From Mastigias papua (taxonomy: Eukaryota; Cnidaria; Scyphozoa; Rhizostomeae; Mastigiidae), in contig OZ025269.1 of assembly GCA_964019165.1 (NCBI GenBank), positions 1,135,921 through 1,199,920 of the forward strand: DNA of 64,000 nucleotides, given 5' to 3'. The notes beneath the pieces were generated by a model. It was given only the letters and a program-made list of their open reading frames with translations. It was not told the DNA's origin and did not search any database. Shown here one piece after another: positions 1 through 46,965 of the stretch (the stretch's first letter is position 1; each line of letters starts with the position of its first letter). Both the position numbers and the translations under genes were made by a program.

Positions 1-41
1 AATGCTATCTCCTAGAAAACAATGACTTCTGCATAAACAAA

Positions 42-114
42 ATGCGATAGCTCAGTTGGTAGAGCACTTGATGTACAATGTCAAGGGTCGCGAGTTCGAA
101 TCCCGCTCGGGTCG
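42..114 (+). pseudogene. tRNA-like sequence (degenerate tRNA or SINE head)
   Basis: A canonical A-box (TAGCTCAGTTGG) and D-arm (GCTC/GAGC) are followed by a good T-arm and B-box (GAGTTCGAATCCC). The 3' acceptor strand (CTCGGGTCG) has no complementary 5' strand. The anticodon arm folds only with a 9-nt loop, or with an extra base before a stem carrying an ACA triplet. It is therefore read as a tRNA pseudogene or the RNA polymerase III head of a SINE, not a working tRNA. The remaining bases to about position 372 show nothing I recognise. Confidence 0.55.
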
Positions 115-372
115 GTTATTTTCTCGCACTTTCACTTTTCATAAACAAAATGAAAGAGATTTTAAAATACTTTCAGATAGTTCGACATTATTACCAGCTA
201 TTGAAATTTCTGATGAAAATAAAAGCATCCAAAAATGAGGAAATCTTACTTCCTTGCTTTACCAAATATCCACTGCAAGTCTTCTCCGTTACTTTAACTT
301 CACTGACACCAATAAATTTTACTCCTTTTAAAGGTGTAATGAAACACCAGTTAATCAAAAAAAAAAACAACA

Positions 373-17178
<16,806 letters not shown>

Positions 17179-17462
17179 ACATTCTTCTGCAACTCTACAC
17201 TCCACCGTAAAAATGTCAGCTTCTCTCTTCACAGGGGCTCAATGATGCAAGATTGGTGTTGCTCAACTCTACTTCCGTATTGCCTCAAAATTGCCTCTTC
17301 TGATTCAACGCTTTCCTATGTTTATGCCAGGGCTGACTTCTATACCTGTAACAAGGGGGCTTTCTAGATGCTACGTCATAAAGGGCATGACTCTGTCATA
17401 AGAATTTTTTTCAACGATACAAATATGATAGCTTAATACAGTGAATCAAACTAAACAGAGTA

Positions 17463-17889
17463 CACGCTATTTTATTTGTAAGGAACCTAGCTCCTAGCTC
17501 AAGGCCTAGTTTCAAAAGTTCTTTATTTTTGGGCCTCCAATGATCAAATTGTAGTACCAAAAGTTCTTTAATAATTCCTTAATTTTCACTGCAAAATTGA
17601 TACAGACACAAGTAAAACACTGAAATTCTGAATTTTTGCTATAGCTTAAGACTGCAGACACAAAGAAAGTTTAGGAAACACTTGACACAAGCATAGAAAA
17701 CAATCTATGTGGGCTTTGGTTACAAACGAATGGAAACGGCTTTCTAACTCTTGATTGTTTGCTGTTATATTAAATTTTCTAACTAAGAAGTTCCTTAGTG
17801 AATTTTCCTTTAGTAGTACAAGTTCTTTAAATATTTCGACATTCTACATGTGGGTTCCTTATAAAGTGGTTCTTTATAAAAAGAGCTTG
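17463..17889. mobile_element. TA-flanked MITE, copy 1
   Basis: A 427-bp element with inverted ends (CACGCTATTTTATTTGTAAG on the left; the right end complements to CAAGCTCTTTTTATAAAG) flanked by TA at 17461-17462 and 17890-17891. The interior shares long stretches with 55410-55866, for example 'ttccttaattttcactgca' and 'ttttcctttagtagta'. TA duplication and lack of coding sequence fit a non-autonomous Tc1/mariner-like element. Confidence 0.75.
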
Positions 17890-18082
17890 TATTCAGCAAT
17901 TTTCAGCCTTGTGTGAACACATTTACAGTTATCTACACTCATTGCAATAACACTTTTGGTGACAAGGGATATAAGAAAACAGGACTTATCACAAGCAATA
18001 ACCCACAAACTGGGGACATCCAAGGAATAATAAGAATGAAAAGTAACGTGAACTGCACGCCCATCAAGATCTTCCAAAGTGG

Positions 18083-18141
18083 ATCTTGTCTATCGGAGTG
18101 TCTCCATTAATGGAAAATGGAGACACTCCGATAGACAAGAT
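18083..18141. repeat. perfect inverted repeat, 26-bp arms, 7-nt loop
   Basis: The left arm 18083-18108 (starting ATCTTGTCTATCGGAGTG) and right arm 18116-18141 are exact reverse complements around the loop AATGGAA. It is intergenic. A perfect stem of this length implies a recent origin, such as a fold-back element end or templated inverted duplication. Confidence 0.9.
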
Positions 18142-19460
18142 TAACGCAAACCTATCTTTACCATTTTGGGGATCAGCCCCCCCCCCAAAGAATCATCAGT
18201 TTTATGAAGTCCACTCCGCACCCTCTAAGCTCCTTTAGAAATCACCCCTGGATTCTATGTATCCAGGTATTAGCCTTCTGTAATGGGTCTTTCTAACAGT
18301 GCAGTGTTACAAACTCAGAGGTTCTTGCTACGACCTTTTTGCTACTGAAATCATGAAAATACCCAGAATGTTTCAATAATGAGCAAAAGACTTTCATAAA
18401 AGTGCATTCACAGTAGCTTGTATCAAAACGATCACGTAAAGCCTCTTGCAGGGTTTCAAAAGCTCTTAGTCTCTTGAAGTATGCCAAATCCCTTTTGCTA
18501 TATGAGAGTTTAATAGCGCTTTACTTAGGGATTGCCGAACCACTTTTACAGCTGCTCCGTCTGTGGCCTAATGCACCTAAAAAGTCTTCAAACTGACAGT
18601 AGGTTTGATACTCTTATCAAACCACTTATTAGCCAGTTGAGGTGGAAGCATTTAGATAAACATTAAGTAATGGTCTAAAAGTTTAAATATGAGCTGATTC
18701 TATGAACCTTGCGCAAGCTAGTGGTAAAAATGTCACAATGCTGCTCTAGTATCTCCGAAGTGCAGAGGCAAACTTGAGGCTTCCTTTTCATGATGTTAGC
18801 AACGGCCAAAATCGCTTTTCTTTTAGGGAATGCTTTGAAATAGTGTCCCTCATTCGTACTAAAACAAGCTCCCATAATTTAGAAGATGACTTACATTTTA
18901 CAGTTTTACTTCAGTTTTACTTATATTTATAACTACAAATACTAAAGGTAGGTTTTACTGTTAGATTTAGCTGGTAGTTTGCCTTGATACCTTTTTTGCT
19001 AATGGACGACCTTTTAAGAAGGAGTACAGTAGATGCTGTGAACTTGCGGTATTTATGAATCTGCACTGCTTTTTAGCGTTAATTCGGTGCATACATTTAT
19101 CTGATATCACACGTTGAATGATATTGTAAAATTCCAAACTAGACTTTCTTATATCTTTTTCACCTACATCTGTGGAGGGACTGTCTGTTCCACAGGCCTA
19201 ATCTCAGGAAAATCATGGGACTGCAAATGTGTTGATTTTCCGTCAAAGCCAAGAGATATTCACGTGATTATTTTAACCTGTTTACGCATGCGTGGAGGTG
19301 TGACTAACAACAACACTTGCGTGTTGTCGTACCGGATAGACAGTTAGGTCAGCGTGAAAAAGCCTGTGCTAACGAAAGAAGGACATATGCAACACGAGAA
19401 ATAGAAAGGACTTTGGCGATTCAGGAAGAATCAGGAGAACTTTCGTTTATCGTGTTCATT

Positions 19461-19973
19461 ATGATGAATATTGTTGAGAACATCTATTCAGCGCTAACCT
19501 CTAAAGGGCCTAGACAAAACCAGGGTCTTCCAATCTTATCAAAACTCATCTTTTACGGCCTTACTGGGTTTTTTGTGGAGGTTGTTTTCACTGCAGTTTG
19601 GATGATGGTTGATCCTAAGTATGAAAGAGCATGGACATTACATGGATATACATCCTTGTGGTCGTTCCCGATGTACGGCATATCGATATATATCATGGAA
19701 AACATGTTCCTGAAGTTAAAAAATTGGCCGTTGTTGGCACGTATTGTTGTCTATGTTTGTTGGACATATTGCTGGGAGTTTACGACCGGCTTCATTTTAC
19801 GACAGTTCAATGCATGCCCGTGGAATTACACTGGATACACTACGTATAACTTGAGTGGGCTGATAACTCTCGATTACGCCCCGTTATGGTCACTAGCAAC
19901 AGCTGCTTGTGAGAAGATAGTAATTCAGAGCGCATTGAATCTGCAATATGTCAACAATGAGAAATTAGATTAG
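19461..19973 (+). CDS. TMEM229-like multi-pass membrane protein
   Basis: A 170-aa single-exon protein. It matches vertebrate TMEM229B in the segment [20 protein letters not shown] (compare [20 protein letters not shown]) and in [11 protein letters not shown]. The N-terminal segment [19 protein letters not shown] and the [14 protein letters not shown] stretch are hydrophobic helices; about four membrane spans are likely. The frame is open to 19317, but the first ATG is at 19461, giving the start [10 protein letters not shown]. The next in-frame ATG is the second codon. The biochemical function of the family is not established. An AATAAA at 20211-20216 is a plausible poly(A) signal. It is convergent with HEATR6. 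Confidence 0.9.
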   Translation: [170 protein letters not shown]

Positions 19974-20210
19974 AACATTGATTATGAATCAGTCTTTGTT
20001 TATTTTATACAATTTACCTGTAACTGCAAAAGTAAGTGAATACCCCCAGCGTAATCAGGTAGCCCTGCGAGACTCAATATTTCTCGTAAAAAGTATGAGA
20101 GTATAAAAAAGAGTTAAGGCAGACGATGCACAACTGACAAATTGCTTCTATTGTAGAAAGTGTTGCTGAACCTAGGTCCTCTATTCATTATGACTTGTAA
20201 CAAGACCTTA

Positions 20211-20216
20211 AATAAA
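20211..20216 (+). terminator. polyadenylation signal for the TMEM229-like gene
   Basis: AATAAA located 238 bases after the stop codon, a normal 3'UTR distance. Cleavage would precede the long TA array at 20493. Confidence 0.5.
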
Positions 20217-20490
20217 AGGATTAGTAGCAATCATATATTGAAGATAGTCCTAAGCTGACAGGAGTACTTGCTAAAATTACTCCTCTCATAGATTTCTATA
20301 TGGGAATAGTAAGTGATTGTCAATTGTGTGGCCCAGCAGAGTGCTTTGCCTTACTGCACTGTGATCACAAATCTGCTGGGGAAAGCTAAGTGAGGTGTTG
20401 TGTGAAAAAACAGTCTTGTATACAGAATCCACAATGTCATAAGCATGTGCAAATCTTTGTATTTACCAGCACAGTTTGAGATATTTAGCT

Positions 20491-20725
<235 letters not shown>

Positions 20726-21426
20726 ATCTACTGCGGTGCTTGTAGTTCACCTCAAACCTTCCTTAACCCTTTTGCCAGAAAAATGAAAAGTTGTTTGATT
20801 TGAGTTTCATTGCACTCAAACTGTGGTAGCAGTTTTTAAAACTGAATAAATTAATGTTGGTTTAATGTCTTATTTTAATGGAATATCTTGTGTGTTTTAA
20901 GGGATCATGCTAGTTGCATATTATATTGTACCTACTGTTTCATAGATAATTATTCAGAGTTCAGTAAAGTATGGGCTGTATAGACCTCAGGTTTTGTTGT
21001 TATATGCAATTGCAAATTATGATAATTGAGCCTTGGTGATGTTTGACAATGATACTTGGTAATGATGTCTGAAAAGTTTGTGGAGCAAAAAATGAAATGC
21101 AGATGTAAGCCAAACAACAGCAGACAGTTCAGAGAAGTGAATTGCAAACTCTTTAGCAATTATCTAAGAGTTTTTCTTTAACTATTCAATATTTATTCTG
21201 CTATTGTTCACTGGCATGCACAGATAGCGTTACATTGCTGACAACTTTGTTAGTATTGTCCTCAAACTTCCGAATTTTGAGAGATTTCCAATTAGACAAT
21301 CAATATTGATATCTAGAACAGAATTTCAAGCAGCATTTAAATCCATTGATTTTGACGTTGAAATCAAGCTTAAACACATCTTACACTATCTAGTCTATCC
21401 CCATCAAGGATTAATTATCACTAGAG

Positions 21427-21653
21427 CAGGCCTATTCAATTGGTAGCCCTAGGGCCACATGCAACCCAAATGGGACCTTCACTGGCGAAGAGTGCTACCC
21501 CTATGTTGCTTTTCATTTACCACTTTTTGAGTTTTAAATGTTGTGGAGTTGAGGAGCATAGAACTACCATTGTTCTGGAAGTAGAAGTGCAGCTCAGCTT
21601 GAGTTCGTGATTTTTAAATGTGACCAGAGTGAACAACTAATTGAACAGCCCTG
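21427..21653. mobile_element. short hAT-type MITE with perfect 8-bp target duplication
   Basis: A 227-bp element. The left end is CAGGCCTATTCAATT and the right end complements to CAGGGCTGTTCAATT (13 of 15 positions match). It is flanked on both sides by CACTAGAG (21419-21426 and 21654-21661). No coding capacity. The rest of 19974-22430 holds the TMEM229 3'UTR, the TA array and nothing else I recognise. Confidence 0.82.
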
Positions 21654-22220
21654 CACTAGAGTAATGTTGAGCCATATCGGTCTTTTTTCATCCTTTTTAC
21701 TATGCCTTACATGTGGTGTATGCCAGGGTGCAATAAATAACAATACAAGCAGGGATTTATGACAGAAAATTACTCCAAAAATTTTCATTGAAAGGCAAGT
21801 TGAATATCAATTCCAGCTGACTAGCAACCAGCCCACCTCACAGTAATAAATATGATTATAAATGAATGTTTTAAATATGAAATGAGATATATGTCAAAAT
21901 GCAATAGTATGACACATGCTCTTCAATCAATATCAACCATTTTAATGTGACTCACCTTACAACATCAAGGTTTCCCTGTTAATAGTCAACTTAGATAGAT
22001 AGATAAGAAATACTGGACTCAGAAAGCCATAATTTGATGAAGAATACCTTTATGAAACATTTCATTTGTAACTTGCTGACCCTGGCAATCACCCTACAAC
22101 ATAAAATGGGACAGGTACCAAAATGAGAGGAAGTATTTCCAGTACAACTGAAAATGAAATGTCAGATATAATGCTCTTGCAGATATTGCTAGTACCAAAC
22201 AAACTACCCATATTCTATAC

Positions 22221-22226
22221 TTTATT
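22221..22226 (-). terminator. candidate polyadenylation signal for HEATR6
   Basis: TTTATT on the plus strand (AATAAA on the minus), 205 bases downstream of the predicted HEATR6 stop codon. It supports the choice of 22517-22431 as the last exon but is not unique evidence. Confidence 0.4.
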
Positions 22227-22430
22227 ATTCAATATACATGATTTTGCAACTGGTGTTTACACACAGAGCATAAAATTATGTTGGTTTCTATAGCGATAAA
22301 AATGCTGCCGGGTCCTTTGTAATCATCCACTTGCAACATGCAGTTGCAGTCAAATACTAGCAACTCATGAACAGATGAGTTATTTACAATTAAGAAGAAA
22401 CATCTTTAGTTCATTTGTCAACAGCAAATT

Positions 22431-39828
<17,398 letters not shown>

Positions 39829-40155
39829 GCAGTCTGCAGCTTAGGTCTTAAGAAATCAATGTCCATATAGTGTAGGCAATCGCTAAAGCAGTAGCTCGTA
39901 AAATGCAGTTGTCAGTCATAGACGATAAAGTTGGAGACTAAGGCATTGTTTTACCCTACGGCATACCAAAACATATATAAAGTATCAATGTGAATATGCC
40001 GCCATTAAACTTTGACCTCGTTTACAGGTAAGTATCCCCAATCCCTCTAAATGACACTAAAGCTCAAACAGTACATCGAGAGCTTAGTCAACTCATGGTG
40101 AAACCAATGATGACAAGATTTTAACTCCCTGTTGACAATCCTACTTGGATAGAAA
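39829..40155. promoter_or_regulatory. shared upstream region of HEATR6 and SNX13
   Basis: Only 327 bp separate the two start codons, which point away from each other, so this segment plus the 5'UTRs must hold both promoters. I see no TATA box placed for both genes and no CpG-rich core. A bidirectional promoter is inferred from position alone. Confidence 0.5.
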
Positions 40156-43035
40156 ATGAGTTATGGAACTTGGATTATTGTTGCAACGTCACTTTCATTT
40201 GCAACATTTGGTTTGGGCGGTGTTTTATCTATCCTTGTGTATTTGGTCTCTCTCTCTCTTGGCTTCCTGATTGTCATAGGGCACCACTCATTTCGAAAGT
40301 CACAATGCGAGACTGTCGCCAGTGATGGTATTTTGCTGTCCAAAGAAGAAACCAACAGGGGTATTGGCACGGTATTTGAATGCTTGGAACAATCGAGGCA
40401 GAATTTCAAATATGATAAGCGATTAACTGGCTCAAGCTCTCTTGATGCAGCTTTGCAAGAGGTTCTAGAGTATTTCATGCGTGATTACATTGAATATTGG
40501 TATGACACTGTTAGCGAACACGAAAGCTTTCTTTACCATATCAGGCAAGTTCTTCAAAGAGCTGTCATTAAGTTTGCAAGCAGATCAAAAGAAATGCAAT
40601 GGGTCAATTTCCTCACAACAAAGTTGGTAGATGACTTTGCAAATCATCTGAAGATATTCCGTATTACAAAAGAAAGGATTGCAAAGAATTTAGAAGAAGA
40701 TGGGGGTCTCTCACCTGATGATGGCTCTATTCAAGCTAATGTAAAATTGGAAGAGATGTTTTTTCAAGTTGAAAGAGAAATTGAAAAAGGGAAATCAATG
40801 AAAAATGTTTGTATGGATGATGATAAAGAAAGAGGGTACTTGCAGGATATTTCAGAGCTACTTCTTTACCTTCTCCTACCAGAAGAAGATTTTGAGAACA
40901 AAACTGTTAGATATTTTCTGAGAGAGGTAATTGCAGTGGCAGTGATACTCCCAACTGCTGAACTTCTCTGTGATCCAGATTATATCAACCAAACCATATC
41001 ATGGTTTTGTGCAAAAGACACAGCTTGGACAGTAGAACACTTCATGACAACCATCAAGATGTGTGATGATTTGGAGGATCTTGAAGAAACGAAAAAGAAA
41101 GTCGATAGTGAAATATCTAAGCTGCGCTCTTTGGATTCAGAAACAGTTGGTTGCAATGAATCAGAAGTAAACATGAAAAAAAGACTAAGCAGCCTGATGT
41201 ATATCCGCAAACTATGTGTCTCACAAATTAGACAAGTCAAATCTGGCGAGCTTGGACATGTTACATTTGCAGAGCCTGAATCTGAACCACAGCCAGAGCT
41301 CCTCAGTCTAATTGGAACAAAGAGAATACCAAAGTTACCACTGAAGACAGTTCTAGAAGATAACACTGCTTTGTCTTATTTTATTGAATTCATGGGAGGA
41401 CACAATGCACAACATTATGTATTCTTTTACCTAACAGTGGAAGGGTTTAGAGCCACTGCTGTCCAGCAGCTAGCTATTTTTGCTGAGGCAACAGCCAAAG
41501 TTCAAGGGAATAATCTCAGTTCTGTTAATGTTGACTTTGAACAGCTAAGAGTGGCAGCTGCCAACATCTATGAAGAGTATTTATCCCCAAAGGCATGCCC
41601 AAGAATTATATTGGAAGATCAGCAGGTCAGGAAGATAGTGAGAGACATAAAAAGCCTTGAACCTAGTGGTGCCTATTTTGATTCTGCTCAAATGCAGGTT
41701 CTTAAGCTAATAGAGAGCCAGAAATACTTTGGTACATTTCTGAACAGTACTGCATATGTAAAATGCCTAATAGATATGGACCTTATAAAGGAAAAATCCC
41801 TTGATGAGAGGGAGTCAGAAGATGATAGCTTGAGTGTGATGAGTGGTGAATCAGAGTGCATCAAAGAGCAACAGTTTGATACAATGTCAGTTAGTGAAGT
41901 GCCAATAGATGACTTGTGGACATTGGAGAGTGATGTAAGACTGTCTGCTTCCATAACACAAGCTGGCATTTGCAGAGACAAAAATAAATCATATGGTGTT
42001 TATTCGATACAAGTGTGCAAAACAGACTCTGAGGGTTCAAGTAACTGGATTGTGTGTAGAAGATACAGTGATTTCCATGATCTGCACTTGAAGCTTAAGG
42101 AGAAATACCCATCTCTTCAGGATCTCACTCTGCCTGGGAAGAAAACCTTTGGAAATATGGATAGAAGTTTTATTGAAAAACGACGCCTTGCTCTTGAGGG
42201 TTACCTCCTTTTCCTGATGTCAGTTGAGGTCTTAGATGCAAATCTTGGTTTATATGAACTTGTTAAAGGTTTTCTAGAACCTGGTGAATATTATAAAGGA
42301 AGAAGCTCCATCACCAGGAAAATGGACAGTTTAGTGCAGCCAATAAAGTCATCTGTCAAAAGTGCATCAAAAACCCTTGGTTCAAACCCTGATATACCAA
42401 CCAAGATGGCGACTGAAACAGTTGATCAGTTCAAACCAAAGCCGTCTAGATACAGTGAAGAAAGTGTATTTAGTGGCAAACTTTCAGATTCCCTTGATGC
42501 AGAAGATGAAGACAACATACCATTGAGAATTCTGCTCCTGTTAATGGATGAGATCTTTGATCTCAAGAATCGGAATCAATGGATTCGCCGACGGATTATT
42601 GTCCTTCTCAAGCAAATAATCAAAACAACGTATGGAGATAGGATAAATAGGAAGATTGTTGAGAGTGTTGATTACATGACAAGCTCTGAACAAATTGTAG
42701 AGTATGTCAAAATGTTCAGGGATTCATTTTGGCCTAATGGGATTTTAGCAGAGCCATATGAAAAGCGGCCTTACGATGTTGAGAGGAGAATGCGCATGGT
42801 AACTAAAGCAAAAATGTTTGGCAGCATCCCAGATGAGCTAAAGAGGTTTCTTGGCAATGAGGTGACAAAAGAAGGAGTTGGTAGAATGTTTGACATGTTC
42901 CAACATTTGAACTTAAATAAGCGGATGTTCTACACAGAGCTAGAATCATTACTGGAGACATTGTTTCCTGATAACAAATTTTCAGAGATCTTCAGCAAGA
43001 TTCACTCAAGGCCTGATGATTCATTAACACAGTGA
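40156..43035 (+). CDS. SNX13: SNX13-like sorting nexin, single exon
   Basis: A 959-aa RGS-PX sorting nexin of endosome/ER membranes. Two N-terminal hydrophobic segments (about residues 6-20 and 22-42) are followed by a PXA domain (about 95-280; MRDYIEYWYDTVSEHESF, SRSKEMQWVNFLTTKLVDDF). Next come an RGS domain (about 395-530; TVLEDNTALSYFIEFM), a PX domain (about 600-720; CRRYSDFHDLHLKLKEKYPS with the basic RRYSDF phosphoinositide site) and a nexin-C domain (about 785-940; NIPLRILLLLMDEIFDLKNR). The order and length match SNX13 (human about 957-968 aa). The ATG at 40156 gives the family N-terminus. It is intronless, whereas the vertebrate gene has many introns; no poly(A) tract or target duplication is obvious. 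It is head to head with HEATR6. Confidence 0.95.
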   Translation: MSYGTWIIVATSLSFATFGLGGVLSILVYLVSLSLGFLIVIGHHSFRKSQCETVASDGILLSKEETNRGIGTVFECLEQSRQNFKYDKRLTGSSSLDAALQEVLEYFMRDYIEYWYDTVSEHESFLYHIRQVLQRAVIKFASRSKEMQWVNFLTTKLVDDFANHLKIFRITKERIAKNLEEDGGLSPDDGSIQANVKLEEMFFQVEREIEKGKSMKNVCMDDDKERGYLQDISELLLYLLLPEEDFENKTVRYFLREVIAVAVILPTAELLCDPDYINQTISWFCAKDTAWTVEHFMTTIKMCDDLEDLEETKKKVDSEISKLRSLDSETVGCNESEVNMKKRLSSLMYIRKLCVSQIRQVKSGELGHVTFAEPESEPQPELLSLIGTKRIPKLPLKTVLEDNTALSYFIEFMGGHNAQHYVFFYLTVEGFRATAVQQLAIFAEATAKVQGNNLSSVNVDFEQLRVAAANIYEEYLSPKACPRIILEDQQVRKIVRDIKSLEPSGAYFDSAQMQVLKLIESQKYFGTFLNSTAYVKCLIDMDLIKEKSLDERESEDDSLSVMSGESECIKEQQFDTMSVSEVPIDDLWTLESDVRLSASITQAGICRDKNKSYGVYSIQVCKTDSEGSSNWIVCRRYSDFHDLHLKLKEKYPSLQDLTLPGKKTFGNMDRSFIEKRRLALEGYLLFLMSVEVLDANLGLYELVKGFLEPGEYYKGRSSITRKMDSLVQPIKSSVKSASKTLGSNPDIPTKMATETVDQFKPKPSRYSEESVFSGKLSDSLDAEDEDNIPLRILLLLMDEIFDLKNRNQWIRRRIIVLLKQIIKTTYGDRINRKIVESVDYMTSSEQIVEYVKMFRDSFWPNGILAEPYEKRPYDVERRMRMVTKAKMFGSIPDELKRFLGNEVTKEGVGRMFDMFQHLNLNKRMFYTELESLLETLFPDNKFSEIFSKIHSRPDDSLTQ

Positions 43036-44651
<1,616 letters not shown>

Positions 44652-45143
44652 TTAGAAAACTACTTCTAGTATTATCTTTAGAATGCCGAGAATAATTGTC
44701 CACAAATACGACTTGAATGATGTCTCATCTTCTCCATCATCATCTACAGGTGTGTATTTGTCTCTACTTTTCTCCTCATACACCCCCGAAAAATCCTGAA
44801 TAGCAGTCAATTTGTACTCACTCACAGCTGATTGTGCATAGCCATAAACTGCTATGTGTACAGGCCTTGGGTAAGTTTTTGGCACAGAAATCATGTCAAG
44901 TCCACAAGTCGCAGATTGCAAATCATAATCAATATAACTGGGTCTTTCATAATCTTTTGATACATATATGTCTACATCTCCAGACAATGATTCTAATATC
45001 AAAGTTATCATTCCCTTTTGATTCAAGGTATAATATGTATAGTTTCCTGGCCCAACTTTGCCAGTGAATGCAGAAACAACCCACTCACTTGATACAACTC
45101 CTATGAGTGAGCACAGAAGTGCTTGCAGAATCCACTTCTCCAT
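44652..45143 (-). CDS. UPF0669 (C6orf120-like) secreted or membrane-associated protein
   Basis: A 163-aa single-exon protein. It follows human C6orf120 in order: hydrophobic N-terminal signal (WILQALLCSLIGVVSS), GPGNYTYYTLNQKG with an N-glycosylation sequon, LSGDVDIYVS, YDLQSATCGLDMISVP, RPVHIAVYGY, and a hydrophobic C-terminus LWTIILGILKIILEVVF. The human gene is also single-coding-exon. The vertebrate protein has been described as secreted and linked to T-cell apoptosis; nothing here tests that. The start ATG begins the signal peptide. It is convergent with SNX13. Confidence 0.92.
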   Translation of the reverse strand: MEKWILQALLCSLIGVVSSEWVVSAFTGKVGPGNYTYYTLNQKGMITLILESLSGDVDIYVSKDYERPSYIDYDLQSATCGLDMISVPKTYPRPVHIAVYGYAQSAVSEYKLTAIQDFSGVYEEKSRDKYTPVDDDGEDETSFKSYLWTIILGILKIILEVVF

Positions 45144-46965
45144 TTAGAATTCTTTATCATAGCATGTCAAGTGTGTCTGGGAAGATTGAGAGAAAAATCC
45201 TAGGTGACAAGATACTACTTATTTGAATATATCCATTATAATTAACAATAAATACATAAAAGCTGGCCCTCTCTTTCTATTTCAGCAATACCACAAACAA
45301 GAAAAGATTAATGCAATTAATTTAAGATCACTAACAATCATCCAAACAAAAGGAAAAAACTATTGATTAATCTTATCTTCAATCTGCAAGTCTCTAATAG
45401 TACTTTTAAGCTGCCTCAATTACAACTTGGGCTAGCAAATCATAACTTTACATCTGTATCAAAACAAGTCAATAAAGAGAGAAAGAACCATCACTAGATG
45501 TGTGTCAAGTAGATAGACATTGAAGTGAATAGTATGGCAAATAGACAGTGTAAACACATGGGCAGCTGGGGAGAGGGCTGGGTGGTTGTAGCTTTCCACG
45601 TTTTCTTGCAAATGTACTTTAGTATCCATTTTAGCACCCTCTATCCATGCAGTTTTGGTTTGCCCACTTGAGTCTCCCCACCCAAAATATTGCTGAGCTA
45701 CCCCTGAAACAGTTCATGTTTGGAACATTGGCATGTGAAAGGCACCCTGAATAGCAAAATCAGTATATACAGTGGTGTGCATTAAATATATAAACACACA
45801 CAGGAATCTATTGGACAAATTTTTGTATATATAAATATGTGAAATTTAAGCATAAACATGGAAACAGCAAAGGATATCTGAGATAGGGTTGACAGATAAG
45901 GCACATTTGGAGCTCCTCCTTGGGCATCTCCCATGCAAAAATAACGACTGTTTTCCCCATGATGTATAGAAGTTGTCTGTGTCGCTTTCTAGCCTAATAG
46001 TAGTGAAGCATTTGCCTTTGTGGTTAATGGTACATTTTGAGCTTTACAGAGGGTGCTCTCAATGAACTAGTTTATTATAAGATATATCCTCATCTAAGAA
46101 ATTCTCATGATTTCCCTTTGGAACATTCTACTTGCATACTTTCAAATGGTTTTATTTCAGCTGTAAACCTAGAGTAGAATCTTAAACAAACTCCTGAATA
46201 TGAAGTGCTCTGAGTCAATAGCGGGGTGTGTCCAAACAAAATGAGCACATAGCAAAACACACAGCACCTTCTCGGCTCTCGACGCCAAATCTCTGTAATA
46301 AATTTGATGAGTAACAGTAGTTACCATATCAAGCCGTGTTTACAGAACTTTTCAACAAGCGTGGCTACAGCTGATAACAACGGATCTGCTCAAAGTCAAA
46401 CTCAACAAACCAAGTGGGCCTACTCTACGAAACGGACAGAAGCGAAAAAGTGTAAAACAAGGCATCCTTCGAGTGATGTAATACCTTAAACGCAATGCAA
46501 CAGTAATTTTCTTCATATATATAATACAGCTTTGTGGCAATAGAACGAAGTACCTTTCTTTCTTCTCCTTATACCTTTCATCTGACATGACACAACACTC
46601 TCAAAAGGCCAGAACCAAAACGCCAAGAATAAGCAACTACAACAACAACATATTCTAATGCAACAGATTTGAGGTTGCCAATGGGGTGCTAAATTATGGA
46701 ATAGCCTCTAAGCAGAGTCAAAGCAAGCAGCCTCCCTACATATTTTTAGACAAAGTAGTTAGGTTCAAACTAACCCTTTTTTCTGTTTTAAATAATTTCA
46801 GTAGTATTTGTTTGATGGATTTTTAGATTAAAAAGTGGGGGAAAGCATATAAAATTGGGGGCTACAAACAACAGGATTGCTTGATAATGACTGGAAAAGC
46901 AGATGACTGGTAAAAAGTGGGGGTGTGCAGCCCCCAGCTCCCCCGAGCGATGCCGTGCTTGCACT

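Larger units (their letters stand above)
17179..19460. other. spacer between the MTMR-like and TMEM229-like genes
   Basis: Upstream sequence of two divergently oriented genes, 2.3 kb apart. I see a TA-flanked MITE (17463-17889) and a perfect hairpin (18083-18141). The short open frames here carry no recognisable motif. A C-run at 18179-18187 is low complexity. Confidence 0.6.

Noticed and set aside
42..114. Functional tRNA gene
   Set aside because: The acceptor stem does not pair and the anticodon arm is abnormal.
18083..18141. microRNA precursor
   Set aside because: Arms are perfectly paired with a very short loop; pre-miRNAs normally have mismatches and larger loops. No evidence of processing.
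40156..43035. SNX13 copy as a dead processed pseudogene
   Set aside because: The 959-codon frame is fully intact, all four domains are present and it sits at a plausible shared promoter.
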